From Sorangium cellulosum (GTDB lineage Bacteria; Myxococcota_A; Polyangia; Polyangiales; Polyangiaceae), in the NCBI RefSeq assembly GCF_002950945.1, contig NZ_CP012673.1, positions 9,376,501 through 9,440,500 of the forward strand: DNA of 64,000 nucleotides. Reading direction: 5' to 3'. Both the position numbers and the translations under genes were made by a program. The notes under the pieces were generated by a model. It was not told the origin of the DNA. It saw nothing but the letters and a program-made list of their open reading frames with translations, and did no database searches. Shown here in pieces: positions 1-8,856 of this stretch. Position 1 is the first letter of the stretch, and each line of letters begins with the position of its first letter.

Positions 1-20
1 CAAGAAGGAGAAGAAAATAT

Positions 21-47
21 CTTGGCGCCCTTGGCGCCTTGGCGGTT
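21..47. repeat. 9-bp tandem repeat CTTGGCGCC
   Basis: Two perfect copies of CTTGGCGCC (21-29, 30-38) are followed by a degenerate third copy, ahead of an A/G-rich stretch at the window edge. No gene covers it. It reads as an intergenic simple repeat of unknown role. Confidence 0.55.
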
Positions 48-60
48 CATCTCTCGTTCC

Positions 61-171
61 TCAACGTGATCGGTGTTCTAGGCCCAGCGCGAGCCGCCTG
101 GGCGCGGGGCGGTCCACCGAATCGGTCATCGCCTGCGCCATCTTGTCGGGATCGCCCTTCACCTCGAACAT
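61..171 (-). other. possible 36-codon gene fragment
   Basis: A short minus-strand frame starts with ATG at 169-171 and stops at 61-63. Its first 20 or so residues (MFEVKGDPDKMAQAMTDSV) have a protein-like composition, but the rest does not. It could be the surviving 5' end of a decayed gene or chance. No family was recognised. The rest of 1-252 holds only the repeat at 21-47. Confidence 0.2.
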
Positions 172-252
172 TTGCTCTTACGCACGCCGCCGCCGGCGCG
201 CGATACTGCGCGCGCGGCGCGGTGAGGGCGGCCGTAGAACGGAGCGAGCGCG

Positions 253-687
253 GTGATCAGCGGAAGGTGTCTGTGCAGCGGCGTGCGATTCGAAGTCACG
301 GGCGAGATCGGCCCCGTGGTCCAGTGTCATTGCTCGATGTGCCGGCGCGCGAACGGCACGGCGTTCGCCACGAACGCGCCCGTGCACGCGGACGCGTTCC
401 GCATCGTGCAAGGGCAGGAGCTCATCACCGAGTACGAGTCGTCGCCGGGCCGCCTCAGGGCGTTCTGCTCGCGCTGCGGCTCGCCGCTCTACTCCCGCAT
501 GCCCGACCGCCCCGAGCTCCGGCGCGTGCGGCTCGGCACGCTCGACGGGGATCCGGGCGCGCGCCCGGTGGCCCACATCTGGATCGGCGCGAAGGCGCCC
601 TGGGACACGCTCCCCGAGGACGGGCTGGAGCGGTTCGACGAGGCCCCGCCGCAGCCTTACTACACCTCACCCGGCCCGCCCCGCTGA
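253..687 (+). CDS. GFA-family (CENP-V type) zinc protein
   Basis: The 144-residue product has the zinc-site pattern of the GFA/CENP-V fold: C6-x-C8, C25-H-C27-x-x-C30 and a C72-x-x-C75 knuckle. The family was named for glutathione-dependent formaldehyde-activating enzyme, but most members have no proven reaction, so formaldehyde metabolism should not be assumed. Its length matches the family norm of 130-150 residues. The start is GTG at 253, preceded by a purine-rich GGAGCGAG. It is monocistronic, with a 196-base gap before the next gene, and appears cytoplasmic (no signal peptide). Confidence 0.85.
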   Translation: MISGRCLCSGVRFEVTGEIGPVVQCHCSMCRRANGTAFATNAPVHADAFRIVQGQELITEYESSPGRLRAFCSRCGSPLYSRMPDRPELRRVRLGTLDGDPGARPVAHIWIGAKAPWDTLPEDGLERFDEAPPQPYYTSPGPPR

Positions 688-883
688 CAGGTGCGCGGCG
701 CGCTCTCCCACGCTCGGCGACACGAGGAGCGGAGGTGAGCGCCGGCGCCGCGCGCGGCGCGGTGAACGTCGGCGCGGTGAACGTCGGGCCGAGCAGCGCG
801 CCGTGGCGGCCGTGGCATGGTGGTACACTCGACGAGAGACGCACGTCTTGCGACGATGTCGCAGGAGAAGAGGAGTGTTCATC

Positions 884-2188
884 ATGTCGAGCTGCTGTCT
901 GAAGAACGTCTCGCTGGGAGCGCTCGCGGCGCTCGGCCTCTCGCTCTCCGGCTGCTCCGGCGACCCGGGCCCGGAGGGCGGGGCGGCGACGGAGTCCTAT
1001 TACCGGGACGTCAAGCCGCTCGTGGACGCGAAGTGCACCGGCTGCCACCAGGAGGGCGGGATCGCCCCCTTCTCGCTCACCACCCATGACGACGTGAGCC
1101 GCTGGAAGGGGCCCGCCCTCGCGGCGGTGGAGAGCCGCTCCATGCCGCCCTGGCCCCCCGCGCAGGACTGCGCCGACTTCGCGTTCGACCGCTCGCTCAC
1201 GGACGACGAGGTCGCCCTGTTCGCGCGGTGGGTGAACGCCGGCGCGCCGGCGGGTGATCCCGAGGACGCGGCGCCGCCGGTCGAGGCGCCGCGCACGGCG
1301 CTGCCGCGCGTGGATCACACGCTCACGATGGCGGAGGCGTACACGCCCCGGGTCTCGCCCGACGATTACCGCTGCTTCCTGCTCGACTGGCCAGGATCGA
1401 CCACCGAGTACGTCACCGGGATGGACCTCGTGCCCGGGAACAAGAGCATCATCCATCACATGATCGCCTTCCTGGCGAAGCCCGATCAGGTGGAGGAGTA
1501 CGAGACGCTCGACGCGTCCGACCCGGAGCCCGGTTACGAGTGCTTCGGCGGCCCCGGCGGAGGCCAGGGGGGGCTGAGCTGGCTCGGCACGTGGGTCCCC
1601 GGCGCGGTGGAGACCGGGCTGCCCGAGGGGACCGGCATCGAGGTGCCGGCGGGCTCGAAGATCGTCATGCAGCTGCATTACAACACGCTGACGGCCGAGG
1701 CGGTCCCCGACCAGACGGGCCTGGAGATCATGGTCGAGGACGCCGTGGAGAAGCCCGCGTTCGTCGTGCCGTTCACGAACGCGGCGTGGATCCTGCGGAA
1801 GACGATGGACATCCCCGCTCACTCGAAGGACGTGGTCCACGCCCACACGCAGGAGCCGACGGCCTTCCTGAAGCGCGCGTCGGACGACGCCATCTCGGGA
1901 GACAAACCCGTGACGATCTACCGCGCGGGGCTCCACATGCACACGCGCGGCGTGAAGGCGGTCACCGAGCTCGTCCGGGCGGACGGGCAGAGGGAGTGTC
2001 TGCTCGACATCCCGCGCTGGAATTTCCACTGGCAGGGCACGTACGGGTACACGCAGCCGAAGGTGTGGAACCCCGGCGACGAGCTCAGGATCGAGTGCCA
2101 CTACGACAACACGACGGCCACCGACATGAACTGGGGCGAAGGGACACTCGACGAGATGTGCCTGGGGACCCTGCTCGTCTCGGAATGA
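884..2188 (+). CDS. haem/copper monooxygenase-like lipoprotein
   Basis: The 434-residue lipoprotein has a signal peptide ending in lipobox LSGC (Cys24). The ATG at 884 was chosen because AGGAGAAGAGGAG lies just upstream and the signal peptide begins there. An N-terminal CTGCH motif (C51, C54, H55) indicates covalent c-type haem, followed by an APFSL segment typical of planctomycete/myxobacterial cytochrome-like domains. The rest resembles the copper type II ascorbate-dependent monooxygenase superfamily: HHM near residue 190, a MQLHYNT motif and a GLHMHTRG motif that could supply copper-ligand histidines. It probably acts in the periplasm or outer membrane. The substrate is unknown and hydroxylation has not been shown for this bacterial branch. 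Confidence 0.75.
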   Translation: MSSCCLKNVSLGALAALGLSLSGCSGDPGPEGGAATESYYRDVKPLVDAKCTGCHQEGGIAPFSLTTHDDVSRWKGPALAAVESRSMPPWPPAQDCADFAFDRSLTDDEVALFARWVNAGAPAGDPEDAAPPVEAPRTALPRVDHTLTMAEAYTPRVSPDDYRCFLLDWPGSTTEYVTGMDLVPGNKSIIHHMIAFLAKPDQVEEYETLDASDPEPGYECFGGPGGGQGGLSWLGTWVPGAVETGLPEGTGIEVPAGSKIVMQLHYNTLTAEAVPDQTGLEIMVEDAVEKPAFVVPFTNAAWILRKTMDIPAHSKDVVHAHTQEPTAFLKRASDDAISGDKPVTIYRAGLHMHTRGVKAVTELVRADGQRECLLDIPRWNFHWQGTYGYTQPKVWNPGDELRIECHYDNTTATDMNWGEGTLDEMCLGTLLVSE

Positions 2189-2254
2189 GGCCGCGCCCGG
2201 ACGAGATCGCAGGTCATGGTGGAACCTCGTGGTGATCCATGAGAGAGCACACGC

Positions 2255-2629
2255 ATGAGACACATCATCGAGCGCTCGACCGGGCTCCTCCTTTTCACCG
2301 TGCTCTGCTGCGCTGCGTGCGGGGCCTCGTCGCACGAGCCTCCCGGCGCCAGCGCGCCTCCGGTGCAGGATCCGGCCACGCCGCCCGCGGCCACCCCGAC
2401 GGGCGAGACGATCGCCGTGGGCAGCGACCCCTGCCAGACCGACGCGGACTGTGCGCCCGCCTGCGGGTGCCACCCGGCCGCCTGCGTCGCGAAGGCCACC
2501 GCGCCCGCGTGCGAGGAGGGGCGGGTATGCACGCAAGAGTGCCGGCCGGGGACGATGGATTGCGGCGGCGGCTGCCTCTGCAAGGAGGGCCGGTGCGCGG
2601 CCCGGCTCGTCAACGCGCCTACGCCCTGA
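2255..2629 (+). CDS. small Cys-rich lipoprotein
   Basis: A 124-residue predicted lipoprotein. The signal peptide runs into a Cys-rich lipobox (LCCAAC region, Cys about 18-22), then a Pro/Ala/Thr-rich spacer of about 30 residues, then about 60 residues with 12 Cys spaced like a small disulfide-bonded module (DADC, CGC, CTQEC, DCGGGC). Similar DPCQTDADC openings occur in other myxobacterial surface lipoproteins. Function is unknown. It lies 66 bases after the monooxygenase-like lipoprotein on the same strand and may be cotranscribed. Confidence 0.7.
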   Translation: MRHIIERSTGLLLFTVLCCAACGASSHEPPGASAPPVQDPATPPAATPTGETIAVGSDPCQTDADCAPACGCHPAACVAKATAPACEEGRVCTQECRPGTMDCGGGCLCKEGRCAARLVNAPTP

Positions 2630-2805
2630 TACGCGGCTCGTTTGCCCCTCCGCCTGACGTCACGGCCTGTCGGGACGAACGAGCCGTCGGTACCGGCGCG
2701 TGTTCATCCCCGAGATCGCCCTGTGCCGGCTCGACCTCGCGCCGGTGGACCGCTCGGCTGCGGCGAGCACCGGATCGTCTATGCCAATCTCGCAGAGGGG
2801 CTACC

Positions 2806-3240
2806 ATGCTCGGCATGAAGGTCCCCGGCCCCAGCGGCGCAAGCTTCGAGATCCGCGAAGACCCCGATGGATTGTTGTGCACGGTGCTCGACGGCGAGTT
2901 CTCGGAAGACATGGGGCGCGCGCTGGGCGCCGCGTGTCTGCGCATGGTGGAGAGCGGCCGCGAGGTCGTGTTGCTCTGCGACGCGCGTCGCGCGGGCGCC
3001 CTCCCACCGGCAGCGCGCAAGGTGCTGGCGGACGAGATGCGCGGCGTGCGCCTCCCCGCGGTCGCGGTCGTCGGAGCGAGCTTCACCATGCGCGTCGCCG
3101 CGACGCTCACCGCGAAGAGCATCGAGTTCCTGACGGGAAGGTCGTACCCGGTGAAGTTCGTCGCCACGGAAGCGGAAGGGCGCGCGTGGCTCCTCACGCA
3201 GCGCGACGCGCTCCGGGCCAAGCGCGGGCCGGTCGCGTGA
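2806..3240 (+). CDS. SpoIIAA/STAS-like protein
   Basis: A 144-residue soluble protein whose alternating strands and helices resemble SpoIIAA-like/STAS proteins of myxobacteria: an FEI-x(8)-LLCTVLDGEF opening strand pair, VVLLCDARRAG as the central strand and loop, and a C-terminal KFVATEAEGRAWLL helix. No phosphorylatable Ser/Thr signature can be assigned. The ATG at 2806 follows a GAGGGG ribosome site; an in-frame ATG at 2815 is an alternative. It is one of three similar single-domain proteins in this window (also at 24226 and 38082). Role unknown, possibly protein-protein signalling. Confidence 0.6.
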   Translation: MLGMKVPGPSGASFEIREDPDGLLCTVLDGEFSEDMGRALGAACLRMVESGREVVLLCDARRAGALPPAARKVLADEMRGVRLPAVAVVGASFTMRVAATLTAKSIEFLTGRSYPVKFVATEAEGRAWLLTQRDALRAKRGPVA

Positions 3241-3380
3241 TGGCGCGCTCCGCCGCGCGCCGCTGGACGAGCTGCGCCTCGCGACGATCCTCGTCTCGGA
3301 GCGAGGCCGAGCGCTCGCGCGGCGCCCCGCGGCGGCGCGCAGGGTTGCCGTCCGGCCGGCGCGCTGCGATCGTCGCGCCC

Positions 3381-4091
3381 GTGACCCCGCCGCTCCGGCT
3401 GCTGCTCCTCCCGGGCCTCGACGGCACCGGCGCGCTCTTCGAGCCGTTCGTCTCCGCGCTCTCCGCCGACATCGCGCCGGAGGTCGTCCGTTACCCCGCG
3501 GACAGGGCGCTCGACTACGGCGCGCTCGAGGCGTTCGTCGCGGAGCACATCCCCGCGCGCGGGCCGTACGCGCTGCTCGGCGAGTCGTTCTCGGGTCCGC
3601 TCGCGCTGCGCCTCGCGTGCCAGCGCCCCGGCGAGCTCGTCGGTGTGGTCCTGGTCGCCACCTTCGTCACGAACCCGGTGTGGCTCGTCCCGTCGCTCGC
3701 GCGGCACCTCGTCGGGCCGTGGCTCTTCCGCCGGCGCGCCCCGGAGTTCGTCTCGCGGCGCTACCTCGTCGGCGCGGGCGCCTCCGCCGCGTGGCTCGAG
3801 CGCGTCGCCGCCAACGTGGAGACCGTCGACCCGGCCGTGATGGCGGCGCGCGTGCGCGAGGTGCTCTCCGTGGACGCGCGCGCGCTGCTCCAGCGCTGCG
3901 CCGTGCCCCTGCTCTACCTCGGCGCCGCGGGCGACGCGCTGGTGCCGCCGCGCGTGCTCCGCGAGCTCTGCCGCCTGCGGCCCGACCTCGAGTGCGTCAC
4001 GGTGGACGCCCCGCACCTCGTGCTGCAGCTCGCGCCGGAGGCGTCGGCGCGGGCGATCGAGGGCTTCCTGAGGCGCGCGGCCGCGCGATGA
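3381..4091 (+). CDS. alpha/beta hydrolase
   Basis: A 236-residue alpha/beta-hydrolase-fold protein. It opens with LLLLPGLDGTGALFEP (oxyanion-type loop after the first strand), has the nucleophile elbow G-E-S-F-S-G near residue 60, then GAAGDALVPP holding the likely acidic residue and DAPHLVLQ with the catalytic His. Size and order fit small esterases/lipases. I chose the GTG at 3381 because the upstream extension from ATG 3240 is Arg/Ser-rich and not protein-like, although that ATG overlaps the preceding stop. Substrate cannot be inferred. Confidence 0.75.
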   Translation: MTPPLRLLLLPGLDGTGALFEPFVSALSADIAPEVVRYPADRALDYGALEAFVAEHIPARGPYALLGESFSGPLALRLACQRPGELVGVVLVATFVTNPVWLVPSLARHLVGPWLFRRRAPEFVSRRYLVGAGASAAWLERVAANVETVDPAVMAARVREVLSVDARALLQRCAVPLLYLGAAGDALVPPRVLRELCRLRPDLECVTVDAPHLVLQLAPEASARAIEGFLRRAAAR

Positions 4092-4143
4092 TGTCAGCGC
4101 ATTTTCATGAAGATTTCAGCAACGATTCCGGCACGTTTCCGGA

Positions 4144-6243
4144 TCAGTTCTCGAACCGGACCTTGTCCAGGTAGTAGGGGCGCGAGCTGATCGGCAGGGT
4201 CACCAGGAACTGCAGCTGCACGTCGCTGGGCGCCGCGTTGAGCGCGGTGACGGCGCTCGCCGGGAGGTCCGGGAAGACGACGGTGTTGAACGCGCCCTGG
4301 GTGGCGCCGGAGAGCGAGACGCTCCCGACCGACAGGGTGTTGATGCCGGCGGACGGGATCGAGAGCCGCGCCTCGACGCTGCCCGCAAGGATCTGACCCG
4401 CCGGGACCTTCGGCACGAAGATCTCGAGCTTCACCTTGTTGCCCACGGGCGTGAGGTCCGCGGTGCTGAAGCTCGCGCTCGTCACCGTGCTCGTCCTGGC
4501 CAGCGGACGGACCTCCAGCGACGCGATGCCCTCCTTCACCCGACCCGTGTGGTGAAACAGGAGGGCGCTCGTCGGGGTCCACGCGCTCAGCGTCTCGAAC
4601 CCGAGGACCGGGTTGTTGAGGAGGAACTCCTCCATCACCTGCTTGCGGTACGGGAGGAACACGTCGATCAGGGCGTCCGAGATGAGGAAACGCCGCCGGC
4701 TCGTGCCGTCGATGGGCTCCGTCTTCTCGGAGGTGTGGGTGAAGCTCAGCGAGCGGGGGAAGAAGGCACCAGGAACGCCGACGTCGAGGGTGGACGTCGA
4801 GTTGCCGTCGCGGCGCATGGGCTGATGGCAGCCCGCGCACGAGAGGGTCTGAGCGCGCGCCACGATCTGCTCCGCGGTCAGGCCGCTGCCCGCCGCGCTC
4901 AGCTTGCTCGTGATCGCGGCCTTCAGGGTCCCCCCGTCGCCGAACGCGTTCAGGTAGTTGTTGTGGAGCGGGGACGCGACGCTCTCACCGGCGTTGATCT
5001 CGACGGGCAGCGGCGCCCGGTAGGCGAAGCGGTTGATGTCGTCGGTGGCCGCGAGCCGGTCCACCGCGCCCGGGAAGACGGAGCCCTGGAAGGCCACAAT
5101 CCGCGGATCGGTCGACGTGATGGGCGCGAAGAGCTTCGCGGCCGGGTTGTCGTTGACGAAGGAGGGGACGATGCTCAGCGAGGGATCGCTGCTCGTGCCG
5201 TGCCTCAGCTTGAGCTCCCGGAGCGTCCAGGTGGTGTTGAGCGCGGAGAGGCCGACGGTGTTGAAGGTGAAGTCGTTCGTCCGGATCTGGCCGCGCTCCG
5301 GGCCTTCCACGCTGCCGTAGTGATCGATGTGGATGACGGGCTCGAAGTCGGGCAAGCCGTTGAAATAGAACGCTTTCAGCTCGCTCGCCCGGGTGGCCGG
5401 GCTCTTCGCGGGATCCGACAGGTTCTGCCAGAACTCGACGACCGGGCGGCAAGCCTGCCGGCCCAGGCTCGGGTTCGGGTTCGGCAGCCGCGCCTCGAAG
5501 ATGATGAAGCTGCGCACGAGGGCGCTCGACGCGCCGGACCGCCGCGCGAAGACGAGCCGGTACTCACCGCAGTCGGCGCCCTGGGGAGAGGCGAGATCGA
5601 AGCGGTTCGCGAGGGTCGTGGCCATGAACGCGTGGCTGGCCGAAGGGTCCGAGAACGGATCGCGGGTGGCGTCGTTGCCGATGTCCCGGGGGCAGAACAT
5701 CGGCCATCCGTTCCTGGATCCGGTGGGGACCTGCTGCTCGAACGGGACGACGAGGCTGATCTCGTTGGGGTTGAACGGCGGGTGGATATCGTTGCGACTC
5801 CCGGGCACCTCGTCGCAGTGCTCGACGTCGGGGAAGAGCCCGCTCGCGTCGGTGCGGTGGGTGTCCAGGAGCTGATGGAACAGCGTGGTGGGCGTCAGGC
5901 CCGTGACGCCCGACTGGTCGATGAGCTGCTGCAGCACCTCTTCCAGCTTGAACTCGGACACGATGTCGACGTCCGTGACGAGGAGCGACTTCCGCGGGTC
6001 GATCGGGAACGGCAGCGCGAGCGCCTGGGCGGCCGAGGCGACCTCGCCGTCCGCGAGCTCGACGGCCTCGCCTCCCTCGATCTCGGCGAGCTCGCCGTCC
6101 CCCGGCCCGAGGTCCGAGCAGGCGACCGGCAGCGCGGCGAAGGCGAACAGCGCGGCCTGCCGCGCCCTCCGCCACGCCGCGGCGGAGCCTGGACCGGACC
6201 GAAAGCACACGGGGACGTTCGAACTCGATGGCTGAGATGGCAT
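4144..6243 (-). CDS. large CxxCH lipoprotein
   Basis: A 699-residue secreted lipoprotein. ATG at 6243 is preceded by AGGAGATCCC. The long N-terminal hydrophobic segment ends at a PVAC lipobox. Residues 469-473 form CAGCH, a c-type haem motif, within a region with histidines and a preceding YLNAFGDGG stretch. Overall composition resembles uncharacterised myxobacterial outer-surface proteins with one haem site. It runs convergent with the hydrolase gene, with about 50 bases between stops. Function is unknown; an electron-transfer or oxidase role is inference from the haem motif alone. Confidence 0.65.
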   Translation of the reverse strand: MPSQPSSSNVPVCFRSGPGSAAAWRRARQAALFAFAALPVACSDLGPGDGELAEIEGGEAVELADGEVASAAQALALPFPIDPRKSLLVTDVDIVSEFKLEEVLQQLIDQSGVTGLTPTTLFHQLLDTHRTDASGLFPDVEHCDEVPGSRNDIHPPFNPNEISLVVPFEQQVPTGSRNGWPMFCPRDIGNDATRDPFSDPSASHAFMATTLANRFDLASPQGADCGEYRLVFARRSGASSALVRSFIIFEARLPNPNPSLGRQACRPVVEFWQNLSDPAKSPATRASELKAFYFNGLPDFEPVIHIDHYGSVEGPERGQIRTNDFTFNTVGLSALNTTWTLRELKLRHGTSSDPSLSIVPSFVNDNPAAKLFAPITSTDPRIVAFQGSVFPGAVDRLAATDDINRFAYRAPLPVEINAGESVASPLHNNYLNAFGDGGTLKAAITSKLSAAGSGLTAEQIVARAQTLSCAGCHQPMRRDGNSTSTLDVGVPGAFFPRSLSFTHTSEKTEPIDGTSRRRFLISDALIDVFLPYRKQVMEEFLLNNPVLGFETLSAWTPTSALLFHHTGRVKEGIASLEVRPLARTSTVTSASFSTADLTPVGNKVKLEIFVPKVPAGQILAGSVEARLSIPSAGINTLSVGSVSLSGATQGAFNTVVFPDLPASAVTALNAAPSDVQLQFLVTLPISSRPYYLDKVRFEN

Positions 6244-6515
6244 GGGATCTCCTGGGATCACCACGAATGCCGAGCGGCGCGCCCGCGCACGAAAGACCAG
6301 CGCGCAGGCAATCCAGGTCGCCAGGCGCGGTGCGCTGGGCCATGGCCGTCGAGAGTGGCGTCCCGCTCCCTGAATGCCGCCTGCCCCGCGGTCCTTCACC
6401 CGATCATGGGGGCATGAGGATTTTTGTTCGAGCGGCGGATCCCGCGCGAGCGCTCCGCGCCGGAGGTCGACGGGCAGGGTCGGTGTCCGCGGGCGGCGTT
6501 CCCCCGCCCGCGGCG

Positions 6516-7148
6516 TCAGGGGGCGGCGGCGCTCGCCTGCGCCTCACCGCCCCCGGCGACGGTGAGCCGCGACGCCACGCGCGACGCGAGCCGCTCGGCG
6601 ATGTCGTGGAGCGCCGCGCCCATCGCCGCGGCCATGTTCTCGGGATCCTTGGGGTCCCCGCGGACCTCGACGTCCACGGTCAGGCTCCGGGCGTCCAGCA
6701 CCGAGCGGTCGTCCTGCACGGCGTAGTGGAGCGTGACGCGCGCGGCGCGGCCGTCTTTCCGGTGCACCTCGTCGAAGGCGAGGAGCTCGACGTCGAGCGC
6801 CGGCCCGCCGCCGGACAGGGCCTGCACGAGCGGCCGCTCCTCGAACAGCGCCTGCGCGAGCGCGCGGCGGACGTACTCCTCCGGCTTCTCCGTCCAGCGG
6901 CGATCCTCGTACATCGCCACCTCGACGTCGGACGACCGGTAGACGATGCGGTTGCGCAGGTGGGAGCTCGACGAGACGCGGCCGAGGCGGAGGCGCGGCC
7001 CGTCCGCGCTCGCGCGCTCCGGCGCGCGGGAGGCCTGCTCCCACCGCGGGGAGAAGTAGCGGATCGACAGCGGATCGGCCTTGGAGGTGAGCGCGCAGCC
7101 CGGGAGCAAGAAGAGCAGCGCGAGCGGGAGCGTCCTTGTGGTCTTCAC
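6516..7148 (-). CDS. Mla/Pqi ABC transporter auxiliary lipoprotein (PqiC-like)
   Basis: Last gene of the lipid-transport operon: a 210-residue lipoprotein with lipobox LPGC at residue 18. The body fits the ABC-type transport auxiliary family (PqiC/MlaG-like): PLSIRYFSP near the N-terminus, a VYRSSDVEVAMYEDRRWTEKPEEYVRRAL block and a C-terminal helix. These lipoproteins sit at the outer membrane and partner with MCE-protein channels. The GTG start at 7148 overlaps the mlaD stop by four bases (GTGA), implying translational coupling. Confidence 0.85.
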   Translation of the reverse strand: MKTTRTLPLALLFLLPGCALTSKADPLSIRYFSPRWEQASRAPERASADGPRLRLGRVSSSSHLRNRIVYRSSDVEVAMYEDRRWTEKPEEYVRRALAQALFEERPLVQALSGGGPALDVELLAFDEVHRKDGRAARVTLHYAVQDDRSVLDARSLTVDVEVRGDPKDPENMAAAMGAALHDIAERLASRVASRLTVAGGGEAQASAAAP

Positions 7149-8119
7149 GGCATCTCCTTCTCGGATCGGCCCTTGAGCAGCATGTCGGGCTCCTTCTCCA
7201 GCGACTCGAAGACATCGCGGACCGCGTCGATCGCCTCGCGGAAATCGCGCAGCGTCGCGTCGAGCTCGCGCGTCGTCCCGTGGGCGCTGCGGCCGACCTC
7301 GCCGAAGGCGTCCGTCGCCCGCGTCGCGCTCGCGACGAGCCCTGCGTCGCCGTCGAACCGCCGGAGCACCGCGTCGAGCCGCGCGACGGCGGCCTCCGTC
7401 CGGACGAGGGTGCCCGCCGCCTTTTCGGGCAGCTTCGCCTGGTTCATGCGCTTCACGGTGTCGCTGAGATCGGCGACGAGGCCGTTCACGTTCTCCAGGG
7501 TGGCGACCGTCTTCTCCGCCACGTTCTCCTGCTGCATTCCTTTGAGCAGGAGGTCGACGCGATCCAGGGCGGACGAGATCCGCTCTGCCATGACGGGCAG
7601 GCTGTCCGCGGCCCGCACGAGGCTGTCCTCGAGGCTCTTCATGAGGGACGGCGCGGCAGGGATGTAGTTGAGCGGCGTCGGGAAAGGCAGCTCGGGCAGA
7701 GGGTTCGTCTCGGGATCGAAGAAGTCGATCGCGAGGAACTTCATGCCGGTGATGCCTTGAGACTGGAGCTGCGTCCGGAGCTCGGGCGGCACCGAGAACC
7801 GGATCGGGCCCGCCTCGCCGGACGACGCCTCCGTCAGGCCGAGCCGCCGGATGTTCTCGAGGTCGAGCTCCGCGGCGACCTGCACGTGCCGCCGGTCGGG
7901 CGCGATCTCGACCGCGGCGACGGTCCCGATGGTCACGCCGCGGTACTTGACCGGCGAGCCCAGATCCAGCCCCTGAACGGACTCGTTGAAGTAGGTGTAA
8001 TAGGCGAGCGTCCGCCGCTCCACCTGGTTTGCCCCGAAGGCCACCGCGGTCGCGAAGGCGGCGGCGAGCCCGAGGAGGACGAAGAGCCCGATCTTGAAGT
8101 AGTTCGTGGGGGAGGACAT
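7145..8119 (-). CDS. mlaD: MlaD/MCE-family lipid transport protein
   Basis: A 324-residue MCE protein, the periplasmic substrate-binding part of a phospholipid ABC transporter. Residues 1-30 are a membrane anchor (FKIGLFVLLGLAAAFATAVAF). The MCE domain spans roughly 35-150, with the hallmark GLDLGSPVKYRGVTIGTV and later TGMKFLAIDFF. The rest is predicted alpha-helical and would form the trimeric or hexameric tunnel. It overlaps the ATPase gene by ATGA at 8117-8120. Whether it moves lipids in or out of the outer membrane cannot be told from sequence. Confidence 0.92.
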   Translation of the reverse strand: MSSPTNYFKIGLFVLLGLAAAFATAVAFGANQVERRTLAYYTYFNESVQGLDLGSPVKYRGVTIGTVAAVEIAPDRRHVQVAAELDLENIRRLGLTEASSGEAGPIRFSVPPELRTQLQSQGITGMKFLAIDFFDPETNPLPELPFPTPLNYIPAAPSLMKSLEDSLVRAADSLPVMAERISSALDRVDLLLKGMQQENVAEKTVATLENVNGLVADLSDTVKRMNQAKLPEKAAGTLVRTEAAVARLDAVLRRFDGDAGLVASATRATDAFGEVGRSAHGTTRELDATLRDFREAIDAVRDVFESLEKEPDMLLKGRSEKEMP

Positions 8120-8856
8120 CAGGCGGCCTCGGCGGTGCGGTTGAAGAAGCTGTGGACGCGCGGATCCTCGCTGCTCCGCAGATCGGAGGGGCGGCCGCGC
8201 GCGATGATGCTCCGCGTCTCCTTGTCGAGCATGATGCATTGATCGACGATCGCGAAGATGCTCTGGAGCTCGTGTGTCACCACAACGACGGTCAGCCCGA
8301 CGACGCGCTTCAGCGTGAGGATGAGCTCATCGAGCCCGGCGGACATCACCGGATCCAGCCCGGCCGACGGCTCGTCGAGGAAGAGGAGCTCGGGCTCGAG
8401 CGCCATGGCCCGCGCGATCGCCGCGCGCTTCTTCATGCCGCCCGAGAGCTCGGCGGGCAGCCTGTCGGCCGCCGCCTCCAGGCCGACGAGGCGCAGCTTG
8501 GCGCGCGCCATGGCGTAGACCACGTCCGGCGGCAGCTGGGTCCACTCGCGCAGCGGGAGCGCCACGTTCTCCAGCACGGTCATCGATCCGAACAGCGCGC
8601 CGTGCTGGAACATGACGCCGAACGGCGGCCGGCCCTCGCCGAGGCTCGGCGCCCCGATCCCGTCGATGTGGATGCTGCCCGAGAGCGGCTGTTCCAGCCC
8701 GGTCAGGAAGCGCAGCAGCGTCGACTTGCCGCACCCGCTCCCGCCGAGGATGGCGAACACGTCGCCGCGCTCCACGCGGAACGAGGCGTTCTCCAGGAGC
8801 CGCCGCTCGCCCCAGCCGACGGAGAGATCGACGACCTCGATGATGGGGGCGCTCAT
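8119..8856 (-). CDS. mlaF: MlaF-type ABC ATPase
   Basis: A 245-residue ATP-binding subunit. Walker A GGSGCGKST is at residues 38-46, the Q-loop lies in GVMFQHGALFGSMTV, the signature LSGGMKKR is near 140, Walker B is LLFLDEP followed by SAGLDPV (D-loop), and the switch His is in VVTHEL. The GALFGSMTV variant after the Q-loop and MKKR in the signature are typical of the Mla/Ttg2 branch. It is translationally coupled to the permease gene (ATGA, 8853-8856) and to mlaD. Confidence 0.95.
   Translation of the reverse strand: MSAPIIEVVDLSVGWGERRLLENASFRVERGDVFAILGGSGCGKSTLLRFLTGLEQPLSGSIHIDGIGAPSLGEGRPPFGVMFQHGALFGSMTVLENVALPLREWTQLPPDVVYAMARAKLRLVGLEAAADRLPAELSGGMKKRAAIARAMALEPELLFLDEPSAGLDPVMSAGLDELILTLKRVVGLTVVVVTHELQSIFAIVDQCIMLDKETRSIIARGRPSDLRSSEDPRVHSFFNRTAEAA

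Noticed and set aside
3240..3380. Longer hydrolase reading from ATG 3240 overlapping the previous stop
   Set aside because: The extra 47 residues are Arg/Ser-rich, with no fold signal, while the hydrolase fold begins at GTG 3381.
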